Shown here: positions 51,800 through 62,523 of the stretch, in pieces | Numbering within the stretch: the stretch's first letter is position 1 | Layout: each line of letters opens with the position of its first letter | NCBI GenBank assembly: GCA_963930655.1 | Contig: OZ005612.1 | Location: forward strand, 12,901,001 to 12,965,000 | Direction: 5' to 3' | DNA: 64,000 bases | From: Myrica gale | Lineage: Eukaryota; Streptophyta; Magnoliopsida; Fagales; Myricaceae | The notes under the pieces: generated by a model | Database searches by the model: none | The model's input: only the letters and a program-made list of their open reading frames with translations | Told to the model about the DNA's origin: nothing | Translations under genes and position numbers: made by a program

Positions 51800-53345
51800 G
51801 GCGTCATGTCAGCGGGAGGGAAACTTCTTCAGTGCTATTCATCAGTTTGAGCTGATAGTAGTCTTGGTACACTAACAGTGTCGTGTCCTTCACTGGGGGA
51901 TAGAAACAAATTATCGTCCCTTATCACAGCCAGTCCAGTAGGCACCCAGAGTAGTTGTGCATGTAAGTATCTTACCCCATCAATCTTTATTAAACATTAT
52001 GAATTTTTAAATTTCTATGCTTAACTGAATTTTAAATTTATTGTTCTTCATTTATAGCGACGTCCGGAATCAGACACGTTCGAGGTAGTACGCGTGGATT
52101 GCCTTACACAAGGCACACAACGAAGGAAAGCTGACTGTTCATATCCCTGATGGACGTATGAGTGGTGATGATAAGGCTTCCTCCATACTCTCGAGTCATA
52201 TTGGTGCGCTTGTTCGGTAACATGCCCCATTTGAGACGAGCAAATGGAAGGAGGTTCCCGACGAGGTTAAATCGTATGTGATGAACCGAGTGTTGGTAAA
52301 TATAATTGATTAAATTTTAATTGTTGAAACTTTTTTGCGTTTCTAACTGTTATATATGTTAAGGATGACGTCCAACTAGATTACGATCGAGTCGAGTCGA
52401 GATCGCGTCACTGTGATGTCTACGACGAACACGGCGTATAGGACGCACAAAATAGAATGTTCTAGCATTACTCGGTGTTCAATTTCAAAGAATAGGCGTT
52501 AGAGCACCTATATCCCGATATGAACAAGGAAGAACAGACTCGTGTTTGTGATTTATTCGCGTGCAAGGAGAATAGAGCCAAGTTGAAGATTGTACATACA
52601 TCGGGAGCGAGGTCATTCCAATGCGCTAGAGCGTTGTTAATAAGTAATAAATTTATATTTATATTATTTATTATTTAAATAAATGACTTAGGTATTTTAA
52701 TATGCATATTCTGTATTTCTTTTGACGTACAGAAAAATCCAGAATCTAGTGAAATTAGTCTTTTGTTGCTTTATAAAGACATATAATAGTAAGGATGACA
52801 TGTGGACTTCAGAAGATGCATGAGAAAATTTTGTAACTTGTAACCTTTGATTTAATGATGCATTCGTATGTGTTTAATGGAGGCGTTACAGTTGCAGCAC
52901 GAGTCATAGGGAAAGTCCTACACCGAAGTGGAGATCTTCAATGAGGTGTTGAGGATGAAAGCGGGTTATGTGCGAGGTTTAAGTCGTTCAGTACGGTTAG
53001 TTTGATCATCTTCATTCGCATCGTCCGTGGATTTGTCCCAGAGATTGGAGGAGACCAGATTACAGATTAAGGAGATGAGGGCTAGATAGATGGAATATGA
53101 AGTTCTTCTGGTCAAACAGTCAGTTATGGAGCAGAGGATGCAAGAGCATCTGCAAATGATGGAGGAACAGCAACGGAAGAAAGACTAAGAGCTGATGCAG
53201 ATGATGGCGAGCAGCAACGAAAAAAAGACAAAGAGCACCAGAAGATGATACAGGAGCAGCAAAGGACCCTAGTGGAATAACAAGAACGGATGATGCAAGT
53301 AAATGGAGGAGCAGATCATACAGCTGCAATCTCGTTCGACGCCCA
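51800..53345 (+). pseudogene. Second CACTA ORF (TNPA / Transposase_24-like), degraded
   Basis: MSAGGKLLQ at about 51805 starts an ORF with a probable intron (tgtaagtatc...ttatag, 51963-52057). Exon two holds GKLTVHIPDGRMSGDDKASS and 'ETSKWKEVPDEVKSYVMNRVL', then an intron, 'KEEQTRVCDLFACKENRAKLK' and 'TSGARSFQCARAL', and later 'GKSYTEVEIFNEVLRMKAGYVRGL' with a Gln/Glu-rich coiled coil to about 53340. These follow the plant En/Spm Transposase_24 order. Stops and shifts occur in every exon. Confidence 0.7.
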
Positions 53346-53956
53346 AAAGAAAATTTAGGTAGATTTTTGTGTTCGAACCCGACTGAAAATTATCTTTTTG
53401 GGGAAGTTATTTGGGGAAAACCATCTGATTCGCAACATCTCCTTGCCTCATCGTTCAAATCGCACGTTTCTTGGATTTCGCACGTTTGGCCGCTCAAGTT
53501 TCAATCGTCTCCCGCTTGTTGTGACACGTGGCGCTCAGGCATTTGTGTATGATCGTGTGTAACCCTCTCTGCTCCGTGTGTCTTGGGTGGCACGTTACAT
53601 TTAATGTGGTTGTTTCTGGCATTTTGACGATCCAGCTGATTGTCGTTCACAGCAACACGTGGTCCCCTTTGGTACGCCCGCGGGTTCAGCGCAACAGGTG
53701 TGTCATTTCGCCTTGTCTCAGACAGTGCGTCGCATGACCTTTTGATGATTATCTGAGCTGATGCGCATCACTTCATCATGCTCCAAAACAGTCTGCATTT
53801 ATGATGGCAGCTTTGGGTTATCCGACGACTTGTACGTCAATTCAGCTTTGCTTTGAACGGTTGAACCAAGTATGGCTGCTGTTTTTTTATCGGCGTACGT
53901 CATATTGATGTTGGCTCATTTTTGGCAAAATTATTTGATTTGGTGAGCATGTTGTT
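53346..53956. other. No gene; probable LTR-derived sequence of the Tat-type remnant
   Basis: GC-richer than the CACTA DNA on the left. Repeated 'cacgtgg' and 'gtgtcat/gtgacacgtgg' wording suggests an LTR or leader, but no TG...CA borders or duplications can be fixed. Confidence 0.4.
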
Positions 53957-54717
53957 CTATGCCGTAATCACAAAGAATAAAAAAACTTTTATAGAATAAG
54001 AGTTGTTTTCATTGATTTGGAAAGGGTACAAAACATTTGGACTGTCACATTGTTTGGACATGTGCTCATGAGGGCGTTTGAACACCCAATTGATGTAACA
54101 TGTCCTGCAGAGGTCTTTCTTTTGGCCTTTTCTCCTGCGGTTCATCATGAAAGGAGGGTTATGGCCGTCCGGGCAAGGGACATATATTTCCCCGGGAAAA
54201 ATTAACCCGTCATCTCTGATGTGGTATGTCAGCCACCCTTGCGCGGTGCTCAGCAGGGCCCGCATTTCTCTCCTCCCGAGTTGTGTCCGCAGAGTCCAGA
54301 TCATACCTCGGGGTTGTGTTTGAAAAGTCTCTTCGTCCGAGGAGTGGTGGAAAATAGCCAAGAAAAAGCTTGCCGACTTTAGCCCTTCCGAAGCCGGTGT
54401 CCTTAGTTTGTTGATGGCCTCGAGAGTTACCCCTATTCTCGAAGGTTTCGTGACGCATCTATAAAAACTTCGTGAGGGTTTTGTACTTCTCGGAATATTC
54501 GTTTGATCTCGTACCAAATGGGAGTTGGCGTCCAGGGCGTGGAGTAATCCTCTGGATTCATTCTTCTGAAGGATAACTCGTTGGAGGCAGCAAGACAGAA
54601 TTCTTGGGAGGCCAGTTTGAACTGCTTCCAGTCATTGATGTCGCGTTTTGTGACATAGTTAGCAATGATGGTGAGAACATCAAGGGGAAGGTGTAAGGGG
54701 TGATTGTCTTAAGTCAT
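53957..54717 (-). pseudogene. F-box-like protein gene (At1g67623-like), frameshifted
   Basis: Minus strand, from an ATG at 54717 (third codon is a stop), reads LPLDVLTIIANYVTKRDIND, then 'WKQFKLASQEFCLAASNELSF', 'RRMNPEDYSTPW' and 'IFREVQNPHEVFIDASRNLRE'. After a frameshift near 54440 it reads 'AINKLRTPASEGLKSASFFLAIF' and a Cys-rich tail 'CRTCYINWVFKRPHEHMSKQC'. An F-box-like head, a 'W...GNPEA(L/F)' middle, tandem helical 'A..G...A.Y..(G/A)I' turns and a Cys tail are the order of plant At1g67623-like F-box proteins. The family call is from motif memory. It lies inside the Tat-type remnant, on the element's own strand. Confidence 0.5.
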
Positions 54718-55206
54718 TGTTGCTGAAGTTGTATTCTGGCCTTCTTTTTTGTTGTCTTCCAGATTCTCTTTCTTCGTTAGAGTGTCTGTATAGTCTTTTA
54801 AAGCCTTGAGGGTGCATGAAATTATTTTGGTGTCCGTAGGATTTCCTGAGAAACACTTTGCCTGTCTTCCACGATGACGGTCGATTTGGTAATTTAATGC
54901 CCGCGAGTTAGGCGATGTTGGGTGTTACAGAATCTTCTGACGTGTCGCTTCTCATATCCGGATATTATTTCACCCTGCAATTAATCGTCATTCCTCACAA
55001 TTTTTTGGCTTCAGATTTATCTAACGTCGTTCTAAGATTTCTCGGGATTTCCTTGAAATGGTGTGTTTCGGTTGGGGGGCCCCTTTGGTCATTGCGTATT
55101 CTTTTTTAGGGCTGCTTCTCCTTACCCTGTCATTTCTCAAACTCTTCCAGATTTCTTCGCCTTCCATCCTTTGAGTGCAGTTTACTTGTTGTTCCGCTTT
55201 CGTATA
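54718..55206. other. Leader region between two divergent ORFs
   Basis: No gene. The minus-strand F-box-like ORF and the plus-strand transposon-type ORF point away from each other across these 490 bases, so a divergent promoter could lie here. 'gcccgcgagttaggcgatgttggg' near 54900 may be part of a leader. Confidence 0.4.
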
Positions 55207-57705
55207 ATGGCGAATGTTTGGGGTTCTTCTAGTGGTCCCTTTAGGGTTTCCAAAATGCCTGAACGATGTGAAGGTCATTGGAGCCCTAGCAGAATGGTGA
55301 AGGCTGATTTTAGAACATTTCACGCTGAATACCGCTTCCAAGGAGAAACGCGCTTTCGTCTCCCTATTGCTAACGAGACGCCCTATACCAATGGTGCTAA
55401 GAGAGAAATGTGTTTCTTACAAACTCCTCTGAGAACTGGGGTAAGGTTTCCTCTTCCTCTTAGCGTTCGAAAGATTTTGAGGTCTTTGCATCTGTGTCCA
55501 ATTCAGATAGTTCCCAATGCTTTGAGGGTTTTAATTGGTTGTGTGTCATGTGGCCGATGTACCTTGGGCTTGAACATCAACTTACCCTGAAGGAATTTCT
55601 AAGGTTTTATACACCCATCCGTTCAACCCAGGTTGATAAGTTTTGGTACTTTCACCCTCGCAATCAGGGGGTATCCTCGATTGCTTCTTACCCGGATACC
55701 AACAAAGGTTGGCATGACCGTTATTTCTTCATATCTGGTGCTGGATGAGAGCGCTTCCCCGGGGAGGATCGTCAGGGTGAGTCCTCCTTGTGTTGGGTTT
55801 TTGGGTCTATCCCAGAATATTACAAAAGAGATATAACAGGCCTTACCTCGGCGGAGCAGGCTCATGTGAATGCCATCTTGGAGGTGGGTTCCGTGGATTG
55901 GAGTGTTCTGGTCTGTAGAGAGAATGAAGGTTGGTTAGGGTACACCATGTCCGAGCCCTCACCTAGAGCGAACCCTTCTTCCCACCCTGAGAGGATTTCT
56001 CATGAACGACCTTCCCGTGAAGGTTCGTGACAAGAGTCATCTCGGCTTCCTTCCGCGAGTGCGTCCACCAAGCGAAAACATTCTCGAGATGTTGAGGGTT
56101 ATTCTCAGCGGCCTTCTTCTAGGAGAAGGAGAGTATCTCCTCCGATGACTTCCGATGCTGAGGAGGAAGAATAGATGACTTCTCTAACCTGTGCGTATTT
56201 CAAGCGTAGGGCAAGCATCGGTATGTACTCCTCAGTCAGGATGTTTGTGTCGTTCAGTAGTTGTTCGCTGGTTGTCATCAAATTGTTGTCTGGTTGTAGG
56301 TTCCAAGGATGCCCCTCGCGCCTTTGGCCCTGCCTCTGGGGCGCATGCCAAGGTATCGGTTCCTTTGGTGAAGGAGATCCGGGAAATAGGAACTCCCTCG
56401 TTCAACATTTCTTTGATAGTTCCTACTAAACAAGGTGAGTTTTCGTTTCCTAGGGCATTTAATCCCATTGCTAGATATACCTCTAATCTGCCATGGTCGT
56501 CTAGGGGTCGATGATGGGGATAGGCTCGTGGCTTCTCCGGATCTTCAACATATGGTTCTGTTATCCGATTCTGCTTCTTCTAAAGGGTTGGGTTTTTCAG
56601 TAGTTGGAGATGATCCTGAGATGCGAAGCGGCATTATTTCGTCCTCTGAGGTTTGACTCCTGTCTCTCCCTTGGTGGTCGAGCCTCTTCAAGAGCAGCCT
56701 ACGGTACATGGGCATGGAATGGCCGTTATCAGCGGTTCTGACGCTCCTGCACCCGGACCGGCCGGCCAGGTCGCGCGTCAGCGACTGATGTTGCTGGTGG
56801 TTCCTTAGTTCGTCTCTCTCCCTTGGTGAGAGGCAAGGAGAGGGCTGCTGGTCCTTTCTTCTTCGGACGATGTTGAGGAGTTTGATTCGGAGCCTTCGGT
56901 GCCGCCTGCTTAGCGTTCAAGACCGTACACTCAGCCTCTTCTTAATGAGGAGATGATGGACAATGCTTTGAACGCTCCCCGACACGTGAAAGTTGATAGG
57001 ATTATGCGCAGTCTGTCCCATTGTGTGTCACTGATTACTGCCCTCGATGCTGCGGAGTTGAGACAGGATGAGGAATTGGAAGCTGCGCGCCTTAGGTTGA
57101 CGGAACTTGAAAGAGAGCTGGAGTCCCAGCGAAAGTCGGTTGGGGAGTGGCGTATCTTAGTCCCGCTCTCAAGTTCAAACGGTTGAGACTAGGGTGGTAG
57201 ATTTGGAGCGAGAGATTGCCTTTAGAGACGTTACCATTGTCGAGTTGAGGCGTACAGTCAATGCTCTTGAACAGAGGCGATTAGATTTTGAGCTGCACTT
57301 GTCTTAGGAGAAAGCAGGGCTCTTACAACGTTTGGGTGACCTTCGTGCATCTTCATCGCAGAAAGAAGAGTCGTTGCAGGCTGAAATAACGGATCTTCAT
57401 AGGGCTATGCGTGAGGCCTCTGATTCCTTTGCTCTTAAGAAAAGGATTTGGAAGAACCCAATACGAGTCTGTCTCTTCGCATTGCCGAACTATCAGTGAT
57501 GCCCGATTTTCCTGGTGATCCGGCAGCTCTAGCGTGCAGGTCCATTGGCATGGCTATGAGGGTACTCGAGGCGGCTCGCCTTACTGAAAGGAGCTGCTTC
57601 CAGGTGTGTAAAGCAGGACGTGCCAAAGAAATTTACGACAAACCTTTGAAGACATTGGGAAATCGCGGAGTTCCCCGTCTTCCCATGGGAGATGAAGACT
57701 TGTAA
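55207..57705 (+). pseudogene. Antisense accessory ORF, 'putative gypsy type transposon' domain with coiled coil
   Basis: The ATG at 55207 (MANVWGSSSGPFRVSKMPER) leads through 'FLQTPLRTGVRFPLPLSVRKIL' and 'LCPIQIVPNALRVLIGCV'. The frame slips near 55545 to 'WPMYLGLEHQLTLKEFLRFYT' and 'KFWYFHPRNQG....DTNKGWHDRYFFISG'. This is the order of the plant Transposase_28 domain (PF04195, 'putative gypsy type transposon'). Further slips lead to Ser/Pro-rich linkers and coiled-coil segments (56953-57186, 'EELEAARLRLTELERELESQ'; 57448-57705). It lies 3' of the integrase but on the opposite strand, the position of antisense ORFs in Tat-type elements. Confidence 0.68.
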
Positions 57706-57974
57706 TAATGTTAGAGATTGTAATAACGTAACTCTTATTTTGTTTATCGTACATTTGCTTTGTTTTCAGGTTTGTTCGCCATTTGCTACCTTGCTCTTGT
57801 CTCTTTATTCCTGGTTGAATGAGAGACCTTCTGGATTTATCCTTGGGGAACCTTAGTCTTGAGTTGTGAATAAGATTAACCTTCCCTTTTTAGTCTGTGA
57901 AAGCGACTGGGGACCAGTGTCTTTAAAGGTTGTCTTGTTCTTGTAGGGACTGAGAATTGTAGTTCTCTCAGGTC

Positions 57975-58490
57975 TGTTGATGGGACTGGGGACCGCGGTT
58001 CTCCTTGGTTGACTTTTGTGGATGCGACTGGGAACCGTGGTTCTCTGAGGTCGACTTACTCTAGTGGATGCGACTGGGAACCGAGGTTCTCCGAGGTCGA
58101 CTTACTCTAATGGATGCGACTGGGAACCGGGGTTCTCCGAGGTCGACTTACTCTTGTGGATGAGACTGGGAACCGGGGTTCTCCGAGGTGGACTTACTCT
58201 TGTGGATGCGACTGGGAACAGGGGTTCTCCGAGGTCGCCTTACTCTTGTGGATGCGACTAGGAACCGTGGATCTACGAGGTCGACTTACTCTAGTGGATG
58301 CGACTGTGAACCGAGGTTCTTCAAGATTGCCTTACTCTTGTGGATGCGACTGAGAATCGGGGTTCTCCGAGGTCGACTTACTCTTGCGGATGCGACTGGG
58401 AACCGGGGTTCTCCAAGGTCGACTTACTCTTGTGGATGCGACTGGGAATTAAGGTTCTCCGGGGTCGACTTACTCTTGTGGTTGGCGATT
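57975..58490. repeat. 46-bp minisatellite
   Basis: About ten units of gatgcgactgggaaccg.ggttctccgaggtcgacttactct.gtg, spacing 46 bases (for example 58021 and 58067). Because 46 is not a multiple of three, all three frames stay open in places and give spurious repeat proteins. It lies between the antisense ORF and the integrase. Confidence 0.92.
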
Positions 58491-58743
58491 GATGCTTGAA
58501 ATGAAATCTAGAGGAAAAATCTTAGGATGTTTCATTCATGGTAGATTAGATAGTGGTGTAAACACACGACATGACATCTACGTAAATACTCATGCATAAT
58601 ACTTTCTAAGATACATTGAATTCCAAGGATACTAGAGCGCCTTGCCCTCGAGGTCTTCTAAGTAGTATGTTCCTGATCGTTTGGATTCAACCATGCGGTA
58701 TGGGCCTTCCCAATTGGGATGAAGTTTGCCTTGTCGAAGGTCT

Positions 58744-59826
58744 TTAGCTCCTAGTGAAATTTTCTTGAGGACCAAGTTTCGGGCATGAAATATGGCGGGG
58801 TCTTACCTTGGCATTGTAGTAATTTGTAATTTTTTGTTTGTACGCCTTCATCCTGATTTGCGCCTCTTCCCTTTTTCCTTCTAGCAAGTCGAGATCCAGC
58901 TTTTTTTCTTCCTCGTTGTTTTCCAGAGTAAACATCACTACTCGTGGCGAGAGCGCTCCGACTTCTACCAGGATTACAACGTCGGTTCCATAAGTGAGGG
59001 CGAACGGTGTCTCTCCCGTAGCTGTCCGGACAGTGGTGCGGTATGCCCATAAGACTCCCGGTAGTTCTTCTTCCCAAGAACCTTTGTGATCATCGAGCTT
59101 CGTTTTGATAATCTTCAGCAGCGATCGGTTCGCTAATTCCACTTGTACGTTGCCTTGTGGGTAATATGGAGATGAATAATGGTTCTCTATGTTGAGCTCT
59201 TTGCAGAATTCTCGGAAGTTGCTATTATCGAATTGCTTGCCGTTTTCTATGATTATGGCCCGAGGTAGCCCGAAACGACAAATGATATTCCTCCAGACAA
59301 ACTTTCGGACATTCTGCTCGGTGATCTTTGCCAATGGCTCTGCTTTTACCCATTTGTTGAAGTAATCGATAGCCATAATCAATAACTTGAGCTGTCTTCG
59401 TCCTACAGGGAAGGGCCCAAGGATGTCGACCCCCCACTGCATAGACGGACAAGGGGCGCTCACGATAGTCATCTTTTCGACCGGGGGGTTTATGAGGTTG
59501 GCGAATCTTTGGCACTTCTCACACTTCCGTACTATGTTCTCTACATCGGCCTGTATGGTGGGCCAGAAGAATCCAGCTCGGATTACCTTTTGGGCCAAAG
59601 TGCGTGCTCCAGAATGGTTTCCACAAATTCCTTCATGTACTTCCCGGAGTGCGTAATCTGCATCTCGGGCGTTGAGGCAGCGTAACAACGGTTTAGAAAG
59701 GCTTTGGCGATATAGGTCTCCATTTATGATAGTATACGACGGGGCTATCTTTTGAACTTCTGCTTCTGTTGCTTGTCTATCTCGAGGTCTTCCTCTTGTA
59801 GTGTACTCACGATCGATAGTCGCCAA
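58744..59826 (-). pseudogene. Tat-type integrase, second catalytic Asp replaced
   Basis: A 360-residue uninterrupted frame: zinc head H64-x-H71 and CEKCQ (102-105), core 'MQWGVDILGPFP' (Asp134), 'AIIIENGKQFDN', 'NVQVELANRSLL' (Glu230) and 'GELPGVLWAYRTT'-type end. The second catalytic residue, Asp in the usual (S/T)DNG, is Glu194 here (IIIENG). The spacing to Glu230 is the normal D-35-E distance. It ends at a stop before the C-terminal domain, whose text goes on in another frame to about 58640. Frame intact but active-site altered. Confidence 0.88.
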
Positions 59827-60394
59827 TCTCCAAGCTCTATTTTGTCAATTGGTCGGATTTCAGCCACGACCCAAGTAGATTGTATGGTACCTCGGCCCTT
59901 GGACGTTCCCGATACTTTGGCAGCCAGTGTAATCTACACACATTCTCTACTTACCATTGCCCTAGATTGCTTGACGCCTTTCGGGGGCAAAGCTCCTCTT
60001 TCGTTGTACGATTGGTTTGACTTCAGGGCGCACATTCAATTTGTGGGTGATGACCTCGGGCTCTATTCCAAGCATATCTTCATGCGACCAGGAGAAAACT
60101 TCGCCGTTTGCTCTGAAAAATTCCAGGAGTTCTCTTTTGGAGTCGCTCGATAGCTGGGTGTCGATCCGTACAGTTCGTTCTTTCGAGTCCGTTCAGAGCG
60201 ATACTTCTTCCAACGATTCCACCGGTTGCGCTCGAAATTCTTCCCGGTATGCAATAGTCATAGTTTTTGTGGTCCCTCGAATGTCTGACAAGTAACACCT
60301 TCTTGCTTGGTCTTGGTCTCCCTTTTGCCTCCCATATTCCCGATTTGGTCGGGAATTTCATTTTCAAGTGGTAAGTTGACACCACAGCACATAA
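59827..60394 (-). pseudogene. Reverse transcriptase start with large internal deletion
   Basis: The minus strand keeps TYHLKMKFPTKSGIWEAKGR after the protease, 'RPEVKPIVQRKRSFAPERRQAI' (the RT lead-in), a fragment 'CVDYTG', and then only the end of RNase H ('AEIRPIDKIELGDWRL'). The RT palm with its YVDD-type box and most of RNase H are missing: about 1.2 kb compared with a complete Tat pol. Two frames are needed to read what is left. Confidence 0.75.
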
Positions 60395-60907
60395 TTAATT
60401 CAGGGTGACTCGACCTATGATGGCGTTGTAGGAAGACTCTCCTTCGAGAATCAAGAATCTCACTGAAAGTGATGCTTCATTCGGCTGGTCCCCCATTGTA
60501 AATGGCAGTTCTTTTATTCCCAGGCTAAACACTTCGTGACCGGTTAAACCCGTGTGTCGAGTATTTTCCTTTCTCAGTGCTTCTCTCCCGAGTTTCATTT
60601 GATCGTAGGCTGTGGTATACAAGACGTCGGCGGAACTTCCGGTGTCGATGAGTATGCGCTGGATTTTGCAGTTTCTTATTAAAGCATTGATTACCAGCGC
60701 GTCATCGTGCGGGTACTCGATTCCCACCATGTCCTTTGCTGTGAACACGATAGGCCTCTCTTCTCCCGACCTCGGACGCCGGGCTCCGCTGTTTATCTTC
60801 GCAACTAGCAATCGTCTTGCGTAAGTCTTTCTCGAAGATCTAGAGGATCCTCCTGCTGCAAAACCTTCGGAAATGATTTTGATTTCGCCTAGTGCTCTAT
60901 GTGGCAA
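60395..60907 (-). pseudogene. Tat-type aspartic protease
   Basis: A 170-residue frame: 'GEIKIISEGFAAGGSSRSSRK', 'ITFTAKDM'-type 'IVFTAKDMVGIEYPHDDALV', the active site ILIDTGSSADVLY, and 'LTGHEVFSLGIKELPFTMG' to 'YNAIIGRVTLN'. All catalytic residues (D-T-G) are present. Framed by gag at the upstream side (overlapping by 11 bases) and the RT remnant downstream. Confidence 0.85.
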
Positions 60908-61317
60908 GCGTCATCCCTCTGGTCTTTCTCTCTGTCGCGGGGCTTCGTTGACCCTGTGATCTTCTTGCGCTTCTTCCCTCTCGTTTCTTCGGTAGGGCCC
61001 TATACGCCGGTTCTCGAGAATCCTCAGACCGTTCTGGAAAGGCTTCCTTAGCCTGGTTATGGTGAATTGTCGAAGACGATCTTGCTGGATGAAAGATTCT
61101 ATTTGTCTCTTCAGTTGTATGTATTTTTGTCTGTATCGTGGCCATGATCATTATAGAAATGGCAGAATTGGCGGTTGTCTTGTTTGTTGGGATCAGACCG
61201 CATTTTCTGGGGCCACTGTATCTCAGGGCTGTTTCGAATCTCCATGAGATTTTTTCTCGGGGCAGTGTTGAGAGTAAAAGAGAGCCATATACAAGACTCG
61301 AGAGAGAGACTGATCAA
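60897..61317 (-). pseudogene. Tat-type Gag C-terminal end
   Basis: CHFYNDHGHDTDKNTYN corresponds to the Tat gag zinc-like box (usual C..H.DHGHDTE.C). The last Cys is changed to Thr or Tyr and a stop follows. In the next frame the tail 'LKRQIESFIQQDRLRQF' and an Arg/Glu-rich stretch lead into protease. Nothing of the main gag domain remains upstream of 61317, so the element is truncated there. Confidence 0.7.
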
Positions 61318-62523
61318 CTCAGACGTCGCTAGGTGCTCATGGAGACAGTGTGGAGATTGGAGGAGGCTTGTGATTGCCAGAGTGCTAACAGTGAAATGAA
61401 ATGGGGAAGCTAGGAAGGAGGCCCTGAATGATGAGATTGAGCAATGAGAGAGAAGTGTAGAATGGCAAATTTCCTAATTAAAGTGCAGGACTAAAATTAA
61501 AAAGGGTATAAAATTTAGTTTCTAAAAAACAAATTTCTTAATTTTCTAATCTGCTGTTCCAAAAAGGCTAAAAACAACAGTCCCATCAATGGTCGGTCGG
61601 GTTGAGATCGGCTGGTATTGGCCTACTCTTGAACACTGACTCACTGCGGTCAATCTTTATTTTTCTAAGCCTGAGATGAGCCCGCCCCGAGCTGGGCCAA
61701 CCAAGTTCATTTTTTTCTCGGTAGGACGAGTTGGTTTTGAGCCCACCTTGTGCAGCCTTATAAATAGGTGTTAAATGAGACATGTGAGACTATTATTAAC
61801 TCTAAGGTGGCCTTCCACCAAGTTTTTATAGGGATGACCACGAGATGACCTTTAGTATTTATCTAATAATTCATTATTACCTTTGGTCAAAATCAAGGGG
61901 ATGTTTGAGGGTGAAAATTTTGGGTATTGGGGTTTGAGAAATATTATAAAGTAAAGAAATGTTATGAGGTTGGTGAAAAAGTGAACAGAGAAGATTTTTA
62001 ATAAATATTATAATAATAAAAAATCATGTAAAGAATTTTTTAGTATTAAACCCAAATATTTGGCCCCAATTATTTGGGGCTCAAATATGCCCCAAATCTA
62101 AGCACACCTTTAAAACGAGCACAAAACCTAAACACAAATGAGTCATTAATCATGTTCTTTCAGATAACTCCGGTATTCATAAAAAAACAAAAGAAAAGAA
62201 AGATAACTCCGGAAATATTGTAATTCAAATTGATATATCCTTAATTAAAAGGGAAATGGAAAGTAAAATGAAAAAGGTTAAACCACTGGGATTTTGCCAC
62301 ATCTTTATGCCACGTAATGGAAAGCTTCATCCCACGCCTCGTTCCTTCGTCTGTGGCCACAAATAAGGCGTATCTGCCACGTCATGTCCTGGGCAAGTTG
62401 GTCCACAATCCGAACACCATTTTCTGCGTCTCACCATCTCCGAAAGGATATTGCTCCCTATTCCTTTACTCTCTATCTCGCTCTGTTTCTTTTCTGCGTG
62501 GGACTGATTGAGCTCGACCGAGG
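61318..62523. other. Spacer and upstream region of the thioredoxin gene, one MITE
   Basis: No gene. 61895-62105 (tttgagggtgaaaattttgggtattgg ... ttatttggggctcaaa) is the MITE family also seen at 40322. 62280-62523 is GC-richer and probably promoter and 5' UTR (several cacgt(c/a)-like and ccac boxes, e.g. gccacgtcatg near 62380). No clear TATA box. Confidence 0.6.
61895..62105. mobile_element. MITE, same family as 40322-40510
   Basis: Matches 40322-40510 in order and strand through 'gagggtgaaaatttt', 'agaaatattataaagtaa', 'gttatgag', 'tttttaataaatattataataataaaaaatYatgt'. The ends resemble each other in inverted orientation (tttgagggtgaaa / ...). Lies 400 bases upstream of the thioredoxin X start codon. 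Confidence 0.6.

Larger units (their letters stand above)
44319..53345 (+). mobile_element. CACTA (En/Spm) transposon with cargo ORFs, 3' end not found
   Basis: The left terminus is CACTACAAGAAATATAG at 44319, a canonical CACTA end. On the same strand follow a 424-bp duplicated subterminal block, cargo ORFs of the 'putative plant transposon protein' type, a transposase-associated zinc domain, a DUF4216 domain and a Transposase_24-like ORF. The matching 3' end (…tttcttgtagtg) is not present before the Tat-type remnant that starts about 53350, so the right end is lost or lies beyond a later rearrangement. It cannot move by itself: the TNP2 catalytic core is deleted. Confidence 0.85.
53346..61317 (-). 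mobile_element. Remnant of a Tat-type Ty3/gypsy retrotransposon
   Basis: Minus-strand order: gag end (61317-60897), protease (60907-60395), RT start, then integrase (59826-58744), with most of RT and RNase H deleted. Downstream of integrase come a minisatellite, an antisense transposon-type ORF and a sense F-box-like ORF. The protease (DTGSSADVLY) and the antisense ORF point to the Tat lineage. Neither LTR nor a primer site is recognised, and gag starts abruptly at about 61317, so both ends are lost. The outer limits given are approximate. Confidence 0.75.

Noticed and set aside
57930..57950. 'ttcttgtaggg' as the missing CACTA 3' end
   Set aside because: It lacks the terminal GTG and subterminal motifs, and lies within the Tat-type remnant.
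58064..58499. Glycine- and arginine-rich repeat proteins in three frames
   Set aside because: Products of the 46-bp minisatellite.
59225..60385. Alternative minus- and plus-strand frames around the Tat pol
   Set aside because: Shadows of integrase and protease in other frames.
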